64,000 nt of DNA, from contig JACMZG010000032.1 of assembly GCA_018340805.1 (NCBI GenBank), positions 6,770,237 to 6,834,236 on the forward strand, given 5' to 3'. Both the position numbers and the translations under genes were made by a program. Below the pieces are notes generated by a model. The model had not been told where the DNA came from, did not search any database, and was given only the letters and a program-made list of their open reading frames with translations. Origin of the DNA: Microvelia longipes. Its lineage: Eukaryota > Arthropoda > Insecta > Hemiptera > Veliidae. The number at the start of each line of letters is the position of its first letter. Within the stretch, counting starts at the first letter, position 1. This document shows positions 33,786 through 43,469 of the stretch, piece after piece.

Positions 33786-34031
33786 AACCTACTTCTCTCT
33801 AGGAGTTGAGCATACGTGAAGTAACCAACAAATTTGTTTTTTGAAAAAGTCATTATTCAGAGAATTAAATAATTTAGTTGCCCTTAAAAATGCAAGTCTT
33901 TGGGCAAAAGTTGACCAGGTTTTAATTGTTACTAGCTGACTCGTCATTTTTTGACGTGTATTATAATTGCATAGTCGCAGACTTATATTTTCAGATTTAA
34001 ATAATTGTGTAAGAATGGTTTTTTTATACAA
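33786..34031 (-). pseudogene. LINE reverse-transcriptase C-terminal fragment
   Basis: The minus strand reads NYNTRQKMTSQLVTI, then AQRLAFLRATKLFNSLNNDF, the YNTR...P...KLFN block near the end of many LINE ORF2 proteins. It ends in a stop near 33788. Different sequence from the LINE at 32627. Bases 33471-33785 and 34032-34479 show no gene. Confidence 0.6.
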
Positions 34032-34479
34032 ATTATTGATTTATAGTGAGAACTGGAAAGTATTGGAAAAGAATGGTTTGACTTGGAAATCTATTGGCTT
34101 TGATAATATAATTTAATGATGTATACTTTTGTATTACTTCCAGTGAGTTTACATTTGTAGGACAAGCGCCACCTCCAAGCAACTATTCAATATTGTAGAA
34201 TAGATTGTGTTAATACACTCTAAATATTTATTAAAATATCAATACTGCAAAAAACTCTTAAAATTTTAGAATAATACATAAATTTTCTAAGTTTATTAGA
34301 TTTGAAGGTTATGTGATTTTTCCAGTTAAGCCTATTGTCAATCATTATTCATAAGTATTAGACATTTTCTACACAATCTATTTTTTACAAGCACACTTAT
34401 ATGTGATCCAATTAAAAAGAATTTCAAATATATGTGTTTTAGAAAAAGAAATTCAAACCTGCCAAGTAACACAAAATTA

Positions 34480-34665
34480 CCTGCTTGTACTCGATACTGG
34501 TATATCCTGTATATTACCTGCTTGTACTAGAAACGGGTACACCCTGTATATTACCTGATTGTACTAGAAACTGGTACACCCTGTATATTACCTTCTTTTA
34601 CTCAAAACTGGTACACCCTGTATATTACCTGCTTGTACTCGAAACTGGTACATCCTGTATTCACA
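34480..34665 (+). repeat. 37-bp tandem repeat, five copies
   Basis: Unit ACCTGCTTGTACTCGAAACT followed by GGTACACCCTGTATATT. Spacing from 34481 to 34518 gives 37. It lies just beyond the likely 3' end of the aquaporin transcript. Confidence 0.92.
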
Positions 34666-34725
34666 GTAGTAAGGAAGGAAAAGAAAATAGAGGAAATAAA
34701 AAAAATAATAAACTTAAAAAGAATT

Positions 34726-34731
34726 TTTATT
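34726..34731 (-). promoter_or_regulatory. Candidate aquaporin polyadenylation signal
   Basis: AATAAA on the minus strand, 21 bases past the aquaporin stop codon. If used, the 3' UTR is very short and ends before the 37-bp repeat. Confidence 0.45.
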
Positions 34732-34751
34732 AGAAACTAATTATAATAAAG

Positions 34752-34871
34752 TTAAGACATCTGATGAGAATCTGAACGCTGTCGGGTCTTTTCATAGATG
34801 GAATGATCAAAGAAAGCCTTGTATATGAAACCAGTCACAGTGGAACTAACAATGGGGATCAGCCAGTACAT
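34752..34871 (-). CDS. Aquaporin (Eglp-like), last coding exon
   Basis: 39 residues and TAA: MYWLIPIVSSTVTGFIYKAF, then FDHSIYEKTRQRSDSHQMS. It provides membrane span 6 (YWLIPIVSSTVTGFIYKAFF, compare the YW-x-GP-x-GG helix of aquaporins) and a short hydrophilic cytoplasmic tail. The acceptor GTTGGTAG precedes ATGTAC; phase 0. The exon completes the sentence begun by exon 37530-37610 (TDHW-MYW), as in typical family members. Intron to the left exon is 2.7 kb. Confidence 0.9.
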   Translation of the reverse strand: MYWLIPIVSSTVTGFIYKAFFDHSIYEKTRQRSDSHQMS

Positions 34872-34913
34872 CTACCAACAACATAACACAAATTAGTCGC
34901 ATCAAGCAGAGAA

Positions 34914-35020
34914 GTTATTATTATTATATTATTTATTATTATTATTATATTATATTATATTATTATTTATTACTTTTATTTATTTATTTATTATTTATTA
35001 TTTATTTGTTATAATTTATT
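34914..35020. repeat. (TTA)n/(TTTA)n low-complexity
   Basis: TTATTATATTATTTATT-type simple sequence inside the last aquaporin intron. The intron remainder 35021-35787 is AT-rich with no exon. Confidence 0.9.
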
Positions 35021-35797
35021 ACCTGTAAATATAAAAAATATGAATTTTGTTAAATTAAGAAGTAATTAAGAGATATTCTAATGGAGAAGGAATATTAATA
35101 ATTTATTATATTATTGACAAATTTAAATGTATTGAAAAACTTTAATTTTGTTTTGCTAAAAAGTATTTTTGACTTGAAAGTTTGCTGCAATAAAGAAATT
35201 GAATTTAAATATATAAAAAAAAAATAACCGACAAGGATAGGCAGACTAACCAAAAATGTCTGAGGAGGGGTCCAGCCTAAAAAGCCTAAAGCTACATCTC
35301 AAGGGGGTCTACTTTTAACTAAAATAGTAGAAATGATTACAACAAGCTTAATTTAATTTATTTATCTTATTTTTTTTTACGCTTTAACCCGTAGGGTCAT
35401 TTAGCGTTTTCCCCTCACTCAAATCTCACTCAACAAACCCCTGAGTGTACATATCCAATCATCTAGGAAGCACCCCCTCCACATGGTAGCACAGGTGTAA
35501 CCAGTTCACAGTGTGTCTAGTTCATCCAGCCCAACCAGACTCTATCCAAATTCACTGCTCTGGCTAGTGTCTGCGACTTATCCTTTTTGGTCTAGGTCGT
35601 ATGGTGCAGGTAAAAAAATAGGGACTTAGAGGACCTTAGATTCAGGTAACAATAAGAAATATATAATATTTTGAGTACTTTAAAAAAATTGTCCAGAAGC
35701 TCTTTAGGTCCTGGATTTAATATATTTAATAATATTAAATAATTATTAATTATAATATATAAATGTATTTATATATTAAAACTTAAAAATATTTAAT

Positions 35798-36077
35798 TTC
35801 TTGATAGGAAATAAACACAAACTAAAGATCTATAATACAACAAAAAACTAATTATTTAGCTATAATTCACCTAACATTGTAGGCATCTTCAGGCATCATA
35901 GGTAAATTTTCAGGTAAAATTTACCTGTGATGCCTGAAGATGCCTACAATGAGGTGAAATATATAGCTAAATAATAGTTTTGTTGTTATTATAGAACTTT
36001 AAGCTGTTGTGTTTAAATTTCTTATCAAGATGTGGGAGTTCTATAAAATAAATAGTGCTACAAAAGAGAAATTACTG
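35798..36077. mobile_element. Fold-back element with hammerhead-like core, 10-bp duplication
   Basis: Arms of about 110 bp mirror around 35914 (GGTAAATTTT against AAAATTTACC). A single-copy tail of about 45 bp on the right reads TTCTATAAAATAAATAGTGC, ACAAAAGAGAAATTACTG. AATATTTAAT is duplicated at 35788-35797 and 36078-36087. In the right arm 35933-35960 reads CTGAAGATGCCTACAATGAG then GTGAAA: an intact CUGANGA box, a GCCU/AGGU stem and GAAA, the hammerhead core order. The tail resembles that of the element at 41777. Confidence 0.88.
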
Positions 36078-36444
36078 AATATTTAATATCTTTTTTTTTA
36101 ATTTTTGTTGTTTTTCTTTAATTTTTTTTTTGGCCGAGGGTTGCCACCCCCACATTCACTGGCTAGTCCACCCCTGCTTAGAAAGTACCGGTGAAGATTA
36201 ATAGGTTTGTCTGTCACCAAGATAATCTGAGTTCAATTCTGGTTAGGATCTTTTAGATTTTTATGCTACAGAAAGAAATCCTTACGTGTGCCATCTTTCG
36301 AAAAGAACGTTACGCCACCAACCATCCATGGTTAAATAGTTCCAATATAAGATGAAATCTAAGGTATGTTCTAATGTTATTTGGAATGAAAATCATGTCT
36401 CAGTTAAAGGCTTTTGTTAGAGCTCAATATAACATCTTTTAGAG

Positions 36445-36560
36445 TTTTCATAATAAATGCTTATCTGCTATTTCACTTAATTATAATGATACCTACTAAA
36501 ATAATTAGTGCTTATTTATTGAGTTAAGATAACCTATCTTAGGTGTAATGTACTTTTTGG
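36445..36560 (+). repeat. 116-bp direct repeat flanking aquaporin exon 37530
   Basis: TTTTCATAATAAATGCTTAT to GTGTAATGTACTTTTTGG, nearly identical to 38863-38978. The two copies lie in the introns on either side of the NPA-encoding exon. Probably pieces of one dispersed element. Confidence 0.85.
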
Positions 36561-36909
36561 AGATCTTAATGGGATTGGTTCTTGCAACAGATTGGGTTTT
36601 TCAAAGAACCTGGCACCTTATCTAAGAAGGTACCTTTCATTTAGTCTGTCAAGTCCTGGAGGACACTGTTATATTTTATTGTTTAAATTTGAAAGGGTTA
36701 AGTAAAAATGAGTGGGCATTGTTCAGTTTTTTCACTGTAATACTATTTTTACTAAAATATCAAGGAATTTTGTTATAGCTATAGTAAACTTATACAGATG
36801 GCAATGGTTGGACCATTCATACTTCACAAGTTCTAAACAAATCACAGGATGAGAAAATTAACATAGTTATCTCATAACTTGTACAGATAACATTTTATTC
36901 ATATGTGTA

Positions 36910-37493
36910 GTAGTAGTAGTAATATGGGGGGGGGAGTGGTAGTAACTACCAGGCAAGTAGGCCACGTTGTTGGGCCCTTTTTGCCAGCTCCCTCAGATAG
37001 TGTTCTACTCCTTTTAATTTCAAATGTAGGTATATTTCATCTAATCTAGACAGAAGAGCCGTGAATTTCTATGGTTCCTCTCATGCTTTTTTTCAAGCAA
37101 TCAAACATATTTTCACTGACTCTAATAGTCTAGAGAAAACTAGGAACAACACGTGCTCTCACCGTTAAACTAAACCTGAATACACTTTAAACTACAAGGC
37201 AGACACACTACAGTATTATCATGAATCTACTATGAGGGTCCTAAAAATTTTGCATTTACCCAGTTTAATTTAGGGTAAGGGATCTTTAACGAGTACCTGA
37301 CAACACACAGGCTCGAGACCACCAGCTTTACATTCCTTCTGAAGGACGTGATACGCAGAATTTTTATCCCTCTCATAAAAATCCTAGAGGCCCGTGCTGG
37401 GATTGAACCCATGACTAAATAAACTCGGAAGTTTAAAGTCCATTTATTCTGTGTATTAGCTGCGTACCTTAACCACTACACCACGGGTGACTC
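36910..37493 (-). mobile_element. tRNA-derived SINE, full length, beside an aquaporin donor
   Basis: Minus-strand copy of the SINE at 23110, with the head at the right (GTGGTGTAGTGGTTAAGG) and a (GTA)n/poly-G tail at the left. TTATTCATATGTGTA is duplicated exactly at 36895-36909 and 37494-37508. It therefore begins 20 bases inside the intron from the donor of exon 37530-37610, in the same transcriptional direction as the aquaporin. Confidence 0.93.
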
Positions 37494-37529
37494 TTATTCA
37501 TATGTGTAATAATAATAATAAATAATTAC

Positions 37530-37610
37530 CCAATGGTCTGTCCACTGTCCAGAAATGAGAGCAGGAGCGAAAGCCCTGGCTGGGTTCATGGCACACCCTG
37601 AATACTTAGC
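37530..37610 (-). CDS. Aquaporin (Eglp-like), coding exon with second NPA box
   Basis: 27 codons: [20 protein letters not shown], then GQWTDHW. This is loop E of the pore with the canonical NPA box followed by the conserved arginine of the selectivity filter (NPAR). The cysteine three residues before the NPA box matches the mercury-sensitive Cys189 position of human AQP1. Twelve residues before this NPA, where water-specific aquaporins have the filter histidine, exon 41472 supplies alanine (AIAIPA). The acceptor is GTTGCAG, the donor GTAATTAT; both phase 0. Flanked closely by a SINE (right end 22 bases from the donor side). Confidence 0.93.
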
Positions 37611-37639
37611 CTGCAACACATTCATTTATTTAATGTTCT

Positions 37640-37870
37640 ACTTTTCCTTATTTACACAGTAAGTACATAGGAAAAGTATTGTGTTTGCAAAAAAATCAAA
37701 ACCATGAGGTCACCTGAATTATCCTTATCAGGTGTTTTTAAGACCTCCTAAGTAGTTTTCACAAAGTTGTCTGCCTGTGTGTGTGTGAGTCTGTTATCAT
37801 CATAGCTCCCAGTGTATTTATGCTAGAGAGTTAAAACTTTGTACAAAAAATCAGTCTACCACTGTAATTG
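37640..37870 (+). repeat. R1 fragment
   Basis: CTTATTTACACAGTAAGTAC, GGAAAAGTATTGTGTTTGC, CTCCCAGTGTATTTATGCTA, ending AAAACTTTGTACAAAAAATC. It supplies the uninterrupted site for the insertion at 24140. Confidence 0.75.
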
Positions 37871-37928
37871 TGCTATGCGGAAAATAATTTTATCTACTCC
37901 TTGTATTGTAAGTTCTACTTACAGTCTT

Positions 37929-38446
37929 GGGTAAATCTTCGGTATACGGTGCACCCTGTTATCAATACTATATATCGATATATTTTTAGTTACGCGACAC
38001 GTAAACGAGAACTGAGCACTTAAAAGATAAGCAGCGTCGTTAAATTATTAATTATAATTAAAACATTAAAAAAAATCATTCAACAAATAAATGAAAACAT
38101 TAACAACAAAAATATAATTAAAAACCTGAAAATAACAAACACAAAAATACGTAAAAAATACGCGTAGCATAAAATTAGATGTGGTGTATCATCGATTATT
38201 CTTATGAAAACATAGTTAAAACATTATAAAAACCTTAAAAAAAATATGAAAATAGTTATAAATCATTTTACAACAAATAAATAAAAACACAAACAACAAA
38301 AAAAAACATTTAAAAAATAATAAAATATGTTCATAAACGTAAAAGAAAAGGCATATATCGATTATTCCTACGTCACATCTCTAAACTAAAAATATATCGA
38401 TATATAGTATTGATAACAGGGTGCACCGTATACCGAAGTTCAGCCC
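37929..38446. mobile_element. 518-bp TIR element, 55-bp perfect inverted ends
   Basis: From CTTCGGTATACGGTGCACCC inward for 55 bases (37937-37991), the left end is an exact reverse complement of the right end (to 38438). The outermost eight bases match less well. AGTCTT flanks it at 37923-37928 and 38447-38452. The interior is AT-rich without a frame. Non-autonomous DNA transposon of unassigned superfamily, in the aquaporin intron. Confidence 0.88.
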
Positions 38447-38862
38447 AGTCTTGTTATCTCACACTGTAAATGTACTTTTACTCCCTAGGGAGGAAAAGTG
38501 AAAGTGTTGCCAACTTGACAGAATTTTTTAGTAAAATTTTTAGGAATTTTAGAAAATTTTTAGGATTTTTTTCGGTGTTATGTTGGTACTACGGGTAGAA
38601 TATACAATATACACACGCTAATGTTTAAATTACAAATATAGTATTACACATTATTCTATTGACAGCTTACAATAAAATAATGTGAAGATAGTGGCTTTAT
38701 TCTCTCTTCATCAGAGTAATTGACATGGTAAGAATAAACTAAACTAACACAATAACAATTAAGGAGCTGAAGAATATATTAATAGTTGTTAGTATTAGTT
38801 CTCTAGTCGTAGATAAAATTTAATATGCAACAAGGGATGAAAGTTTTCAGAAGTTTTTAGTT

Positions 38863-38978
38863 TTTTCATAATAAATGCTTATCTGCTATTTCACTTAATT
38901 ATAATGATACCTACTAAAATAATTAGTGCTTATTTATTGAGTTAAAATTAGCCACCTTAGGTGTAATGTACTTTTTGG
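38863..38978 (+). repeat. Second copy of the 116-bp direct repeat
   Basis: Partner of 36445-36560, same orientation. Followed by CTCCCTCGGCAAGCCTCGG-type sequence and then a LINE end. Confidence 0.85.
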
Positions 38979-39038
38979 TTAACTCCCTCGGCAAGCCTCG
39001 GGAGCTAACTAGTTTATCTCCCTCGGCCTACCGGCCTC

Positions 39039-39480
39039 GGTTCGTTAAAGCAAAGTATGATGAGGGGGAGTTCAATTATATTAAGAACCACAATTATGGC
39101 ACTAGATATATTGCTAACATCAATATTTCCACTTGTAGGCTCAACAAATCACATTAGTCCCCAAATTTTAATGGAATAAGGTGCTTTAATAAATTACCAG
39201 CTTCAATAGCTGAACTTCCACCCAAAACTTTCAAAAAAGCATTAAAACATTGTTGCTTGAGAAAGCCTACTATAATGTTAACGAATTTTTAGCTGATAAC
39301 TTAGTATTCCCAACTTAAATGTTTAGTGTTTCTCATGTGATGTTATGATTTTTTTGTTTTTTATTTTTAATCAAGTTTGTTATTAAAGTTATGCTGTCTA
39401 TGTTTATGCAGTCTGTGTAATAATTTACAATATTTTTTTTTTCATTTCATTGTAAAATTTAGACAATTGAGAAACTTTGT
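39039..39480 (+). pseudogene. LINE 3' end, second copy
   Basis: Reads FVKAKYDEGEFNYIKNHNYG, TRYIANINISTCRLNKSH, then a stop, GIRCFNKLPASIAELPPKTF and LRKPTIMLTNF. About nine in ten bases match 17111-17367 and its untranslated end. It is 5'-truncated and lacks the hAT insertion present in the other copy. The following 39481-40124 is AT-rich intron without features. Confidence 0.82.
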
Positions 39481-40124
39481 AATAAAGTAACCTCAAGTAT
39501 TTAAATAACTTGAGGTTACTTAACTTCTTTTACTTTAAAACTAAAATTGATTGAAATCAATAATATTTTAAACATAAATTTACTAACAATAAATTAACTT
39601 AAACCTAAAATAAATAAATAGATTCCTCTTATCTACCACACTATGTATCAACTCTATTGTTAAACTTAATATTTGTTTTTAATTGTTTTTAAATTGTAAA
39701 ACTTAAATGTAATTATTTACATGATCTAATATAATTATGCATAAATTAATAATTTGATAAAATTGTCTTTAAGATAGATTGAGTATGCTGTGTGTTTCAG
39801 CAATCCTTTAAAGAAGGACAGCTCCCTTTATAATATAAATTTTAATAAATAAAGTGTTTCTCTCTATTTCTTCAACTGAACAATAAGTATTTTAAATTTG
39901 TGTTTTTTATTTATTTATTTTCCATATTTACATTAAAATTATTTAAGCAACATAAACAAATTATTAACAATTAAACATGACGGTTAAATATATATAGAAC
40001 TTAAGATTAAATATTTATGAACCATTGACACCGTCAATCAAAAACTGGTGACCATTCTGCTGCTGTGATAAATTACAGGAATCTTTCCACAAATTATTTA
40101 TAATAATGTTTTTGCATGTATGTT

Positions 40125-41350
40125 TCGCACACCCGCGCGGATAGGGTTATATCTCGATTTTTGGCGGTTTTAAGTTAAGTACACAGTTTGATGCAGAAAA
40201 AAATTCTCTATCCATCCCTCGAGTCGTTACAACGATAACTCTATTTTTCGCCGCTTGAGAGCAGATAATTCGTTATCCAATTATTGGAGTGGAGAGGGTC
40301 GCGCCGCTTGGAGACTGTTATATTTATTGATGTAACTTTATCCATGCTCAAGGTTTGCTAAATATTAAGATTTCTATGTGACATTTAGAGATGTAACCAT
40401 ATCCATGAAAAAGTATCTACCCAAACATAAAGCCTTTGCGTAATATTTATAGATGTAACCATATCCATGAATGAGCATACGTTCAAACATTGTGCCATCG
40501 CGTTATGTTTAGAAATGTAACTATATCCATAAAAAAATTGATTAATAAAATATGGTTACTTCTTGTTTTATTGAAAGATGTAACCATATCCAGGAATAAG
40601 TATGTAGAAAACATAAAGCCTATGCGTAATAATTATAGATGTAACTTTATCCATGAATAATTATGTACTCAAATATAATACCATTTCGTAATATTTATAG
40701 ATGTAACTATATCCAAAAAAAATTATTATTACAAGTGTTACATCTCATAAAAAAATTATATTTTGTCAAATTTGATACAGTTAGAGTTCAGTTATTTTAC
40801 TTTTTAAATGTTATTATTATTATTATTATTATAGTTATAGTGCATACAGACTTATGTCCAAAAATTGCACAGTCAAACTTAAAACTAGGTACTAAGATAA
40901 ATTATTATCACAAAAAAATATCATTCATTCCAGAACACTCAATATTGTTTCTTAATAAAGCTATTGATGAGCAGAATGGGTCTATAGAAGAGCAGGAAGT
41001 GTTGAACATCTTCATGGCTTGTGTCATGGTGCTGCTATTTCCATAGTTGGTTCTGTGGTAGTCAGGAGCAAATAGATGTTGATTGCGTGAAATTCTGCTG
41101 GGTACTCTGATGTTACACATGGCAAGCAACTCAGGCACATCATATAAATAATGTTCATATAAAAAAAATAAATCATATAAAATGTTCATGTTAAAGTACT
41201 AATAAGTAGAAAAGTTACCAGTTTTTAGTTTTCAGAAAATTTCGAAGTAGTTGTCAAGATATCACGGTTTAAAAAAAGTGAAAAACTTTAAACTCGATTT
41301 TCTCAAAACTATGTTTTTTGAGATGTAACCCTATCCGCGCGGGTGTGCGA
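40125..41350. mobile_element. 1.2-kb TIR element with internal 60-bp tandem motif
   Basis: Termini of 31 bp with one mismatch: TCGCACACCCGCGCGGATAG, then GGTTATATCTC at the left, inverted at the right (GATGTAACCCTATCCGCGCG). Inside, GATGTAACCATATCCATG-like motifs recur about every 60 bases, seven times from 40329 to 40715, echoing the inner part of the terminus. They may be transposase binding sites. The minus-strand frame at 40908-41189 (RNQHLFAPDYHRTNYGNSST) looks like a captured LINE C-terminus. No clear target duplication. It lies in the aquaporin intron 122 bases from exon 41472. Confidence 0.8.
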
Positions 41351-41471
41351 TTTGTTTGAAATTTAGTAATTTATTTGACATTGCACTAATGTAATCGTAC
41401 TTAAAGATAATAAAATATATATATGATAAATAAATATACTACTTATATATTACAGTTACAAGTATACTTAC

Positions 41472-41678
41472 AGCTGGAATAGCGATAGCTGTTACAACAA
41501 CAGCGAACTTCAAGTAGTTATTGTCAGCGTAGGGTTCTTTCCTAGGGTCGACAACGGCACACAGACCAAATGATAATATGGACATAATAATAAACTCTAG
41601 AGCAGCTGCCCGAGCTATACCTACTTCAGGGTGAGGACCGACCACACAGAAACCATCCGGCAAGTCTGGAGTCACTAG
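41472..41678 (-). CDS. Aquaporin (Eglp-like), coding exon with spans 4 and 5
   Basis: 69 codons: LVTPDLPDGFCVVGPHPEVG (extracellular loop C), ARAAALEFIIMSILSFGLCA (span 4 with the conserved glutamate), VVDPRKEPYADNN (loop D; the DPR motif is common in insect glycerol-type channels), LKFAVVVTAIAIPA (span 5). The acceptor TTGTTACAG precedes CTAGTG; the donor is GTAAGTATAC. Both junctions are phase 0. The last alanines fill the position that is histidine in water-specific aquaporins, the hallmark of entomoglyceroporins. Confidence 0.93.
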
Positions 41679-41776
41679 CTGTAACAAGCAAATGTAACAT
41701 GTAACACAAGGGCAAGAGAGCGGCCACTTGTTATAAAGCAAACCGAAGGCTCGCAAAATAGAAAACATATTTTATA

Positions 41777-42114
41777 TTAAATTACTAGATAAAAGAAGGC
41801 TTTAATTCTATATGTTACAAAATGTATTTTGTTTTAATTATTCAGCAATCAAAAAATATTAAAATTGTAATAATAAATCAATTTTAATATTTTTTTGTTT
41901 TCAGTCAATTTAATGTTCAATCTAGTATTATCAGTCTTTATATTGTATGCAATTTATTTTATGTTTCAGTTATTGTTCCGAAGATGGCCACAATAATGGC
42001 TGAATAATTAAAACAAAATAAATTTTGTAACATATAGAATTAAAGCCTACTTTTATCTAGTAATTTAAGATGGAATTCTATAAACTAAGAAGTGCAACTA
42101 ACGAAAAACTATTG
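41777..42114. mobile_element. Fold-back element near aquaporin exon, 12-bp duplication
   Basis: Inverted arms run from about 41780 (TTACTAGATAAAAG) to about 41857 and from about 41990 to 42066. A tail reads TTCTATAAACTAAGAAGTGC. ACATATTTTATA is duplicated at 41765-41776 and 42115-42126. At 41978-42005 the plus strand reads CCGAAGATGGCCACAATAAT then GGCTGAAT: a GGCC/GGCU stem in the place of the hammerhead helix II, with the flanking boxes each one base off. It starts 99 bases upstream of the splice acceptor of exon 41472-41678. Confidence 0.85.
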
Positions 42115-42281
42115 ACATATTTTATAATTCATTATCACATGCCCGCACGCAACGAGGCTACGAAAATTGACCCTGAATGGTCCACAGCAAGGCAAGCCAG
42201 CAGCCAATGTATTTACTAAATGCAAAGCAAAATATCATGTAACAACAAATAATACAAAAAAAACATTAAACAATATGGGAC

Positions 42282-42450
42282 TTGACACAATATAATTGTG
42301 TCAAGACACCTAGGAAATGTAACAAGCAAAATGCAATGCTACATTTGGGAACTGTTCTATCATTCGACATTCGTCATCATTGATGGCTCGATATAATGTC
42401 ATGTCCCACTCTGTTTCGTTACGTCTAATTCATCAGGGCGCCGACAGAGC
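42282..42450 (+). repeat. R2 repeat copy
   Basis: ACACAATATAATTGTGTCAA, ATGTAACAAGCAAAATGCAA, AACTGTTCTATCATTCGAC, ATGTCATGTCCCACTCTG, GGGCGCCGACAGAGCG. The family is described at 49735. Bases 42451-42779 are unassigned. Confidence 0.8.
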
Positions 42451-42779
42451 GCCGTTGAAGAATAAAAAAACAACAGACCACCGTTTCCGTTTTTTAATCA
42501 GGAAACTTGTTCTGAGCGAGCCAAAGGCTGGCAAAGCATTTCATTGGCTGTTGTTAGTGGTAAGACTGAGGAGGAGGGGTTTTCTGCTGCTATCACTGTT
42601 AAAGATGATTTGTTTAGTTGAGTTTTTAGTAATGATTTAGTGCTTGACAAAGAGAAAACTCACATATTGCGTTTTAGAGACCCTCAGTCAGTACAAAGTG
42701 ATAATTACTGGGTTTAAAGATAGATAGCATTTAATATTTAAGACTCAAGTAGATTTGTTAAGTAAAAAATTAAGACAAA

Positions 42780-43010
42780 CTATACCCCCTGTATAATCTG
42801 CATCCATAGCTGTGGTCGTATAGTACTGGACTTGGGCACCGGAGGTCCGGGGGAGGTCTTTTCAGTTTTTATGAATAGAATTTTATGTAAAAAGATTTTG
42901 CCAACTTTAGCTTTACTTTGAGCATAGTAGATGTGACCCACCCGAGGTGGATCCCGCAAGGGCAAATACCCTGAAGGGCCGAAAGGCCTGATGACATTCA
43001 ATTATTATTT
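42780..43010 (-). repeat. SINE-like dispersed repeat
   Basis: Contains GTGACCCACCCGAGGTGG, ATCCCGCAAGGGCAAATACC and CTGAAGGGCCGAAAGGCC, shared in part with 10960-11085. A GGACTTGGGCACCGGAGGTC stretch near 42830 may be the degenerate head. Orientation is uncertain. Confidence 0.5.
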
Positions 43011-43469
43011 ACTAATGAAGAGCCAGAAGCTATTATTGAAAAGTTTAGTCTTTTCTTTTAGAACGAGGTTATTATGAGCTAAAAGCTTTTTCAGCCTAAT
43101 AACGGACAAGGATAATAATATAAGATAACGGATAGGATAATAATATTTTATTATTTATCTTTTAGTTTTAAGTTTTGACTTGTCCTATTTCCCGAAAGGG
43201 ACCTCAGGAACTAATAATATTTCAAATTCACTTACCACACCACGAAATAGTCGAGGCCTGTTCTGACCGTTGACTTTATATTAGTAATTTATTTAGATTA
43301 ACTTAAGTTTATAATGTATATTTTGTAATTTTATATTTCGTATTTGAGCGGGTAAAATTATACCTGAAATGCGTACAGAGCGCAGCACCTGACGGGATCT
43401 AGAACTAGCATCTAGCCCTAGACTATTTTAAATCTATATTTAGAAAAGAATAATTTATATTAAACTCCT

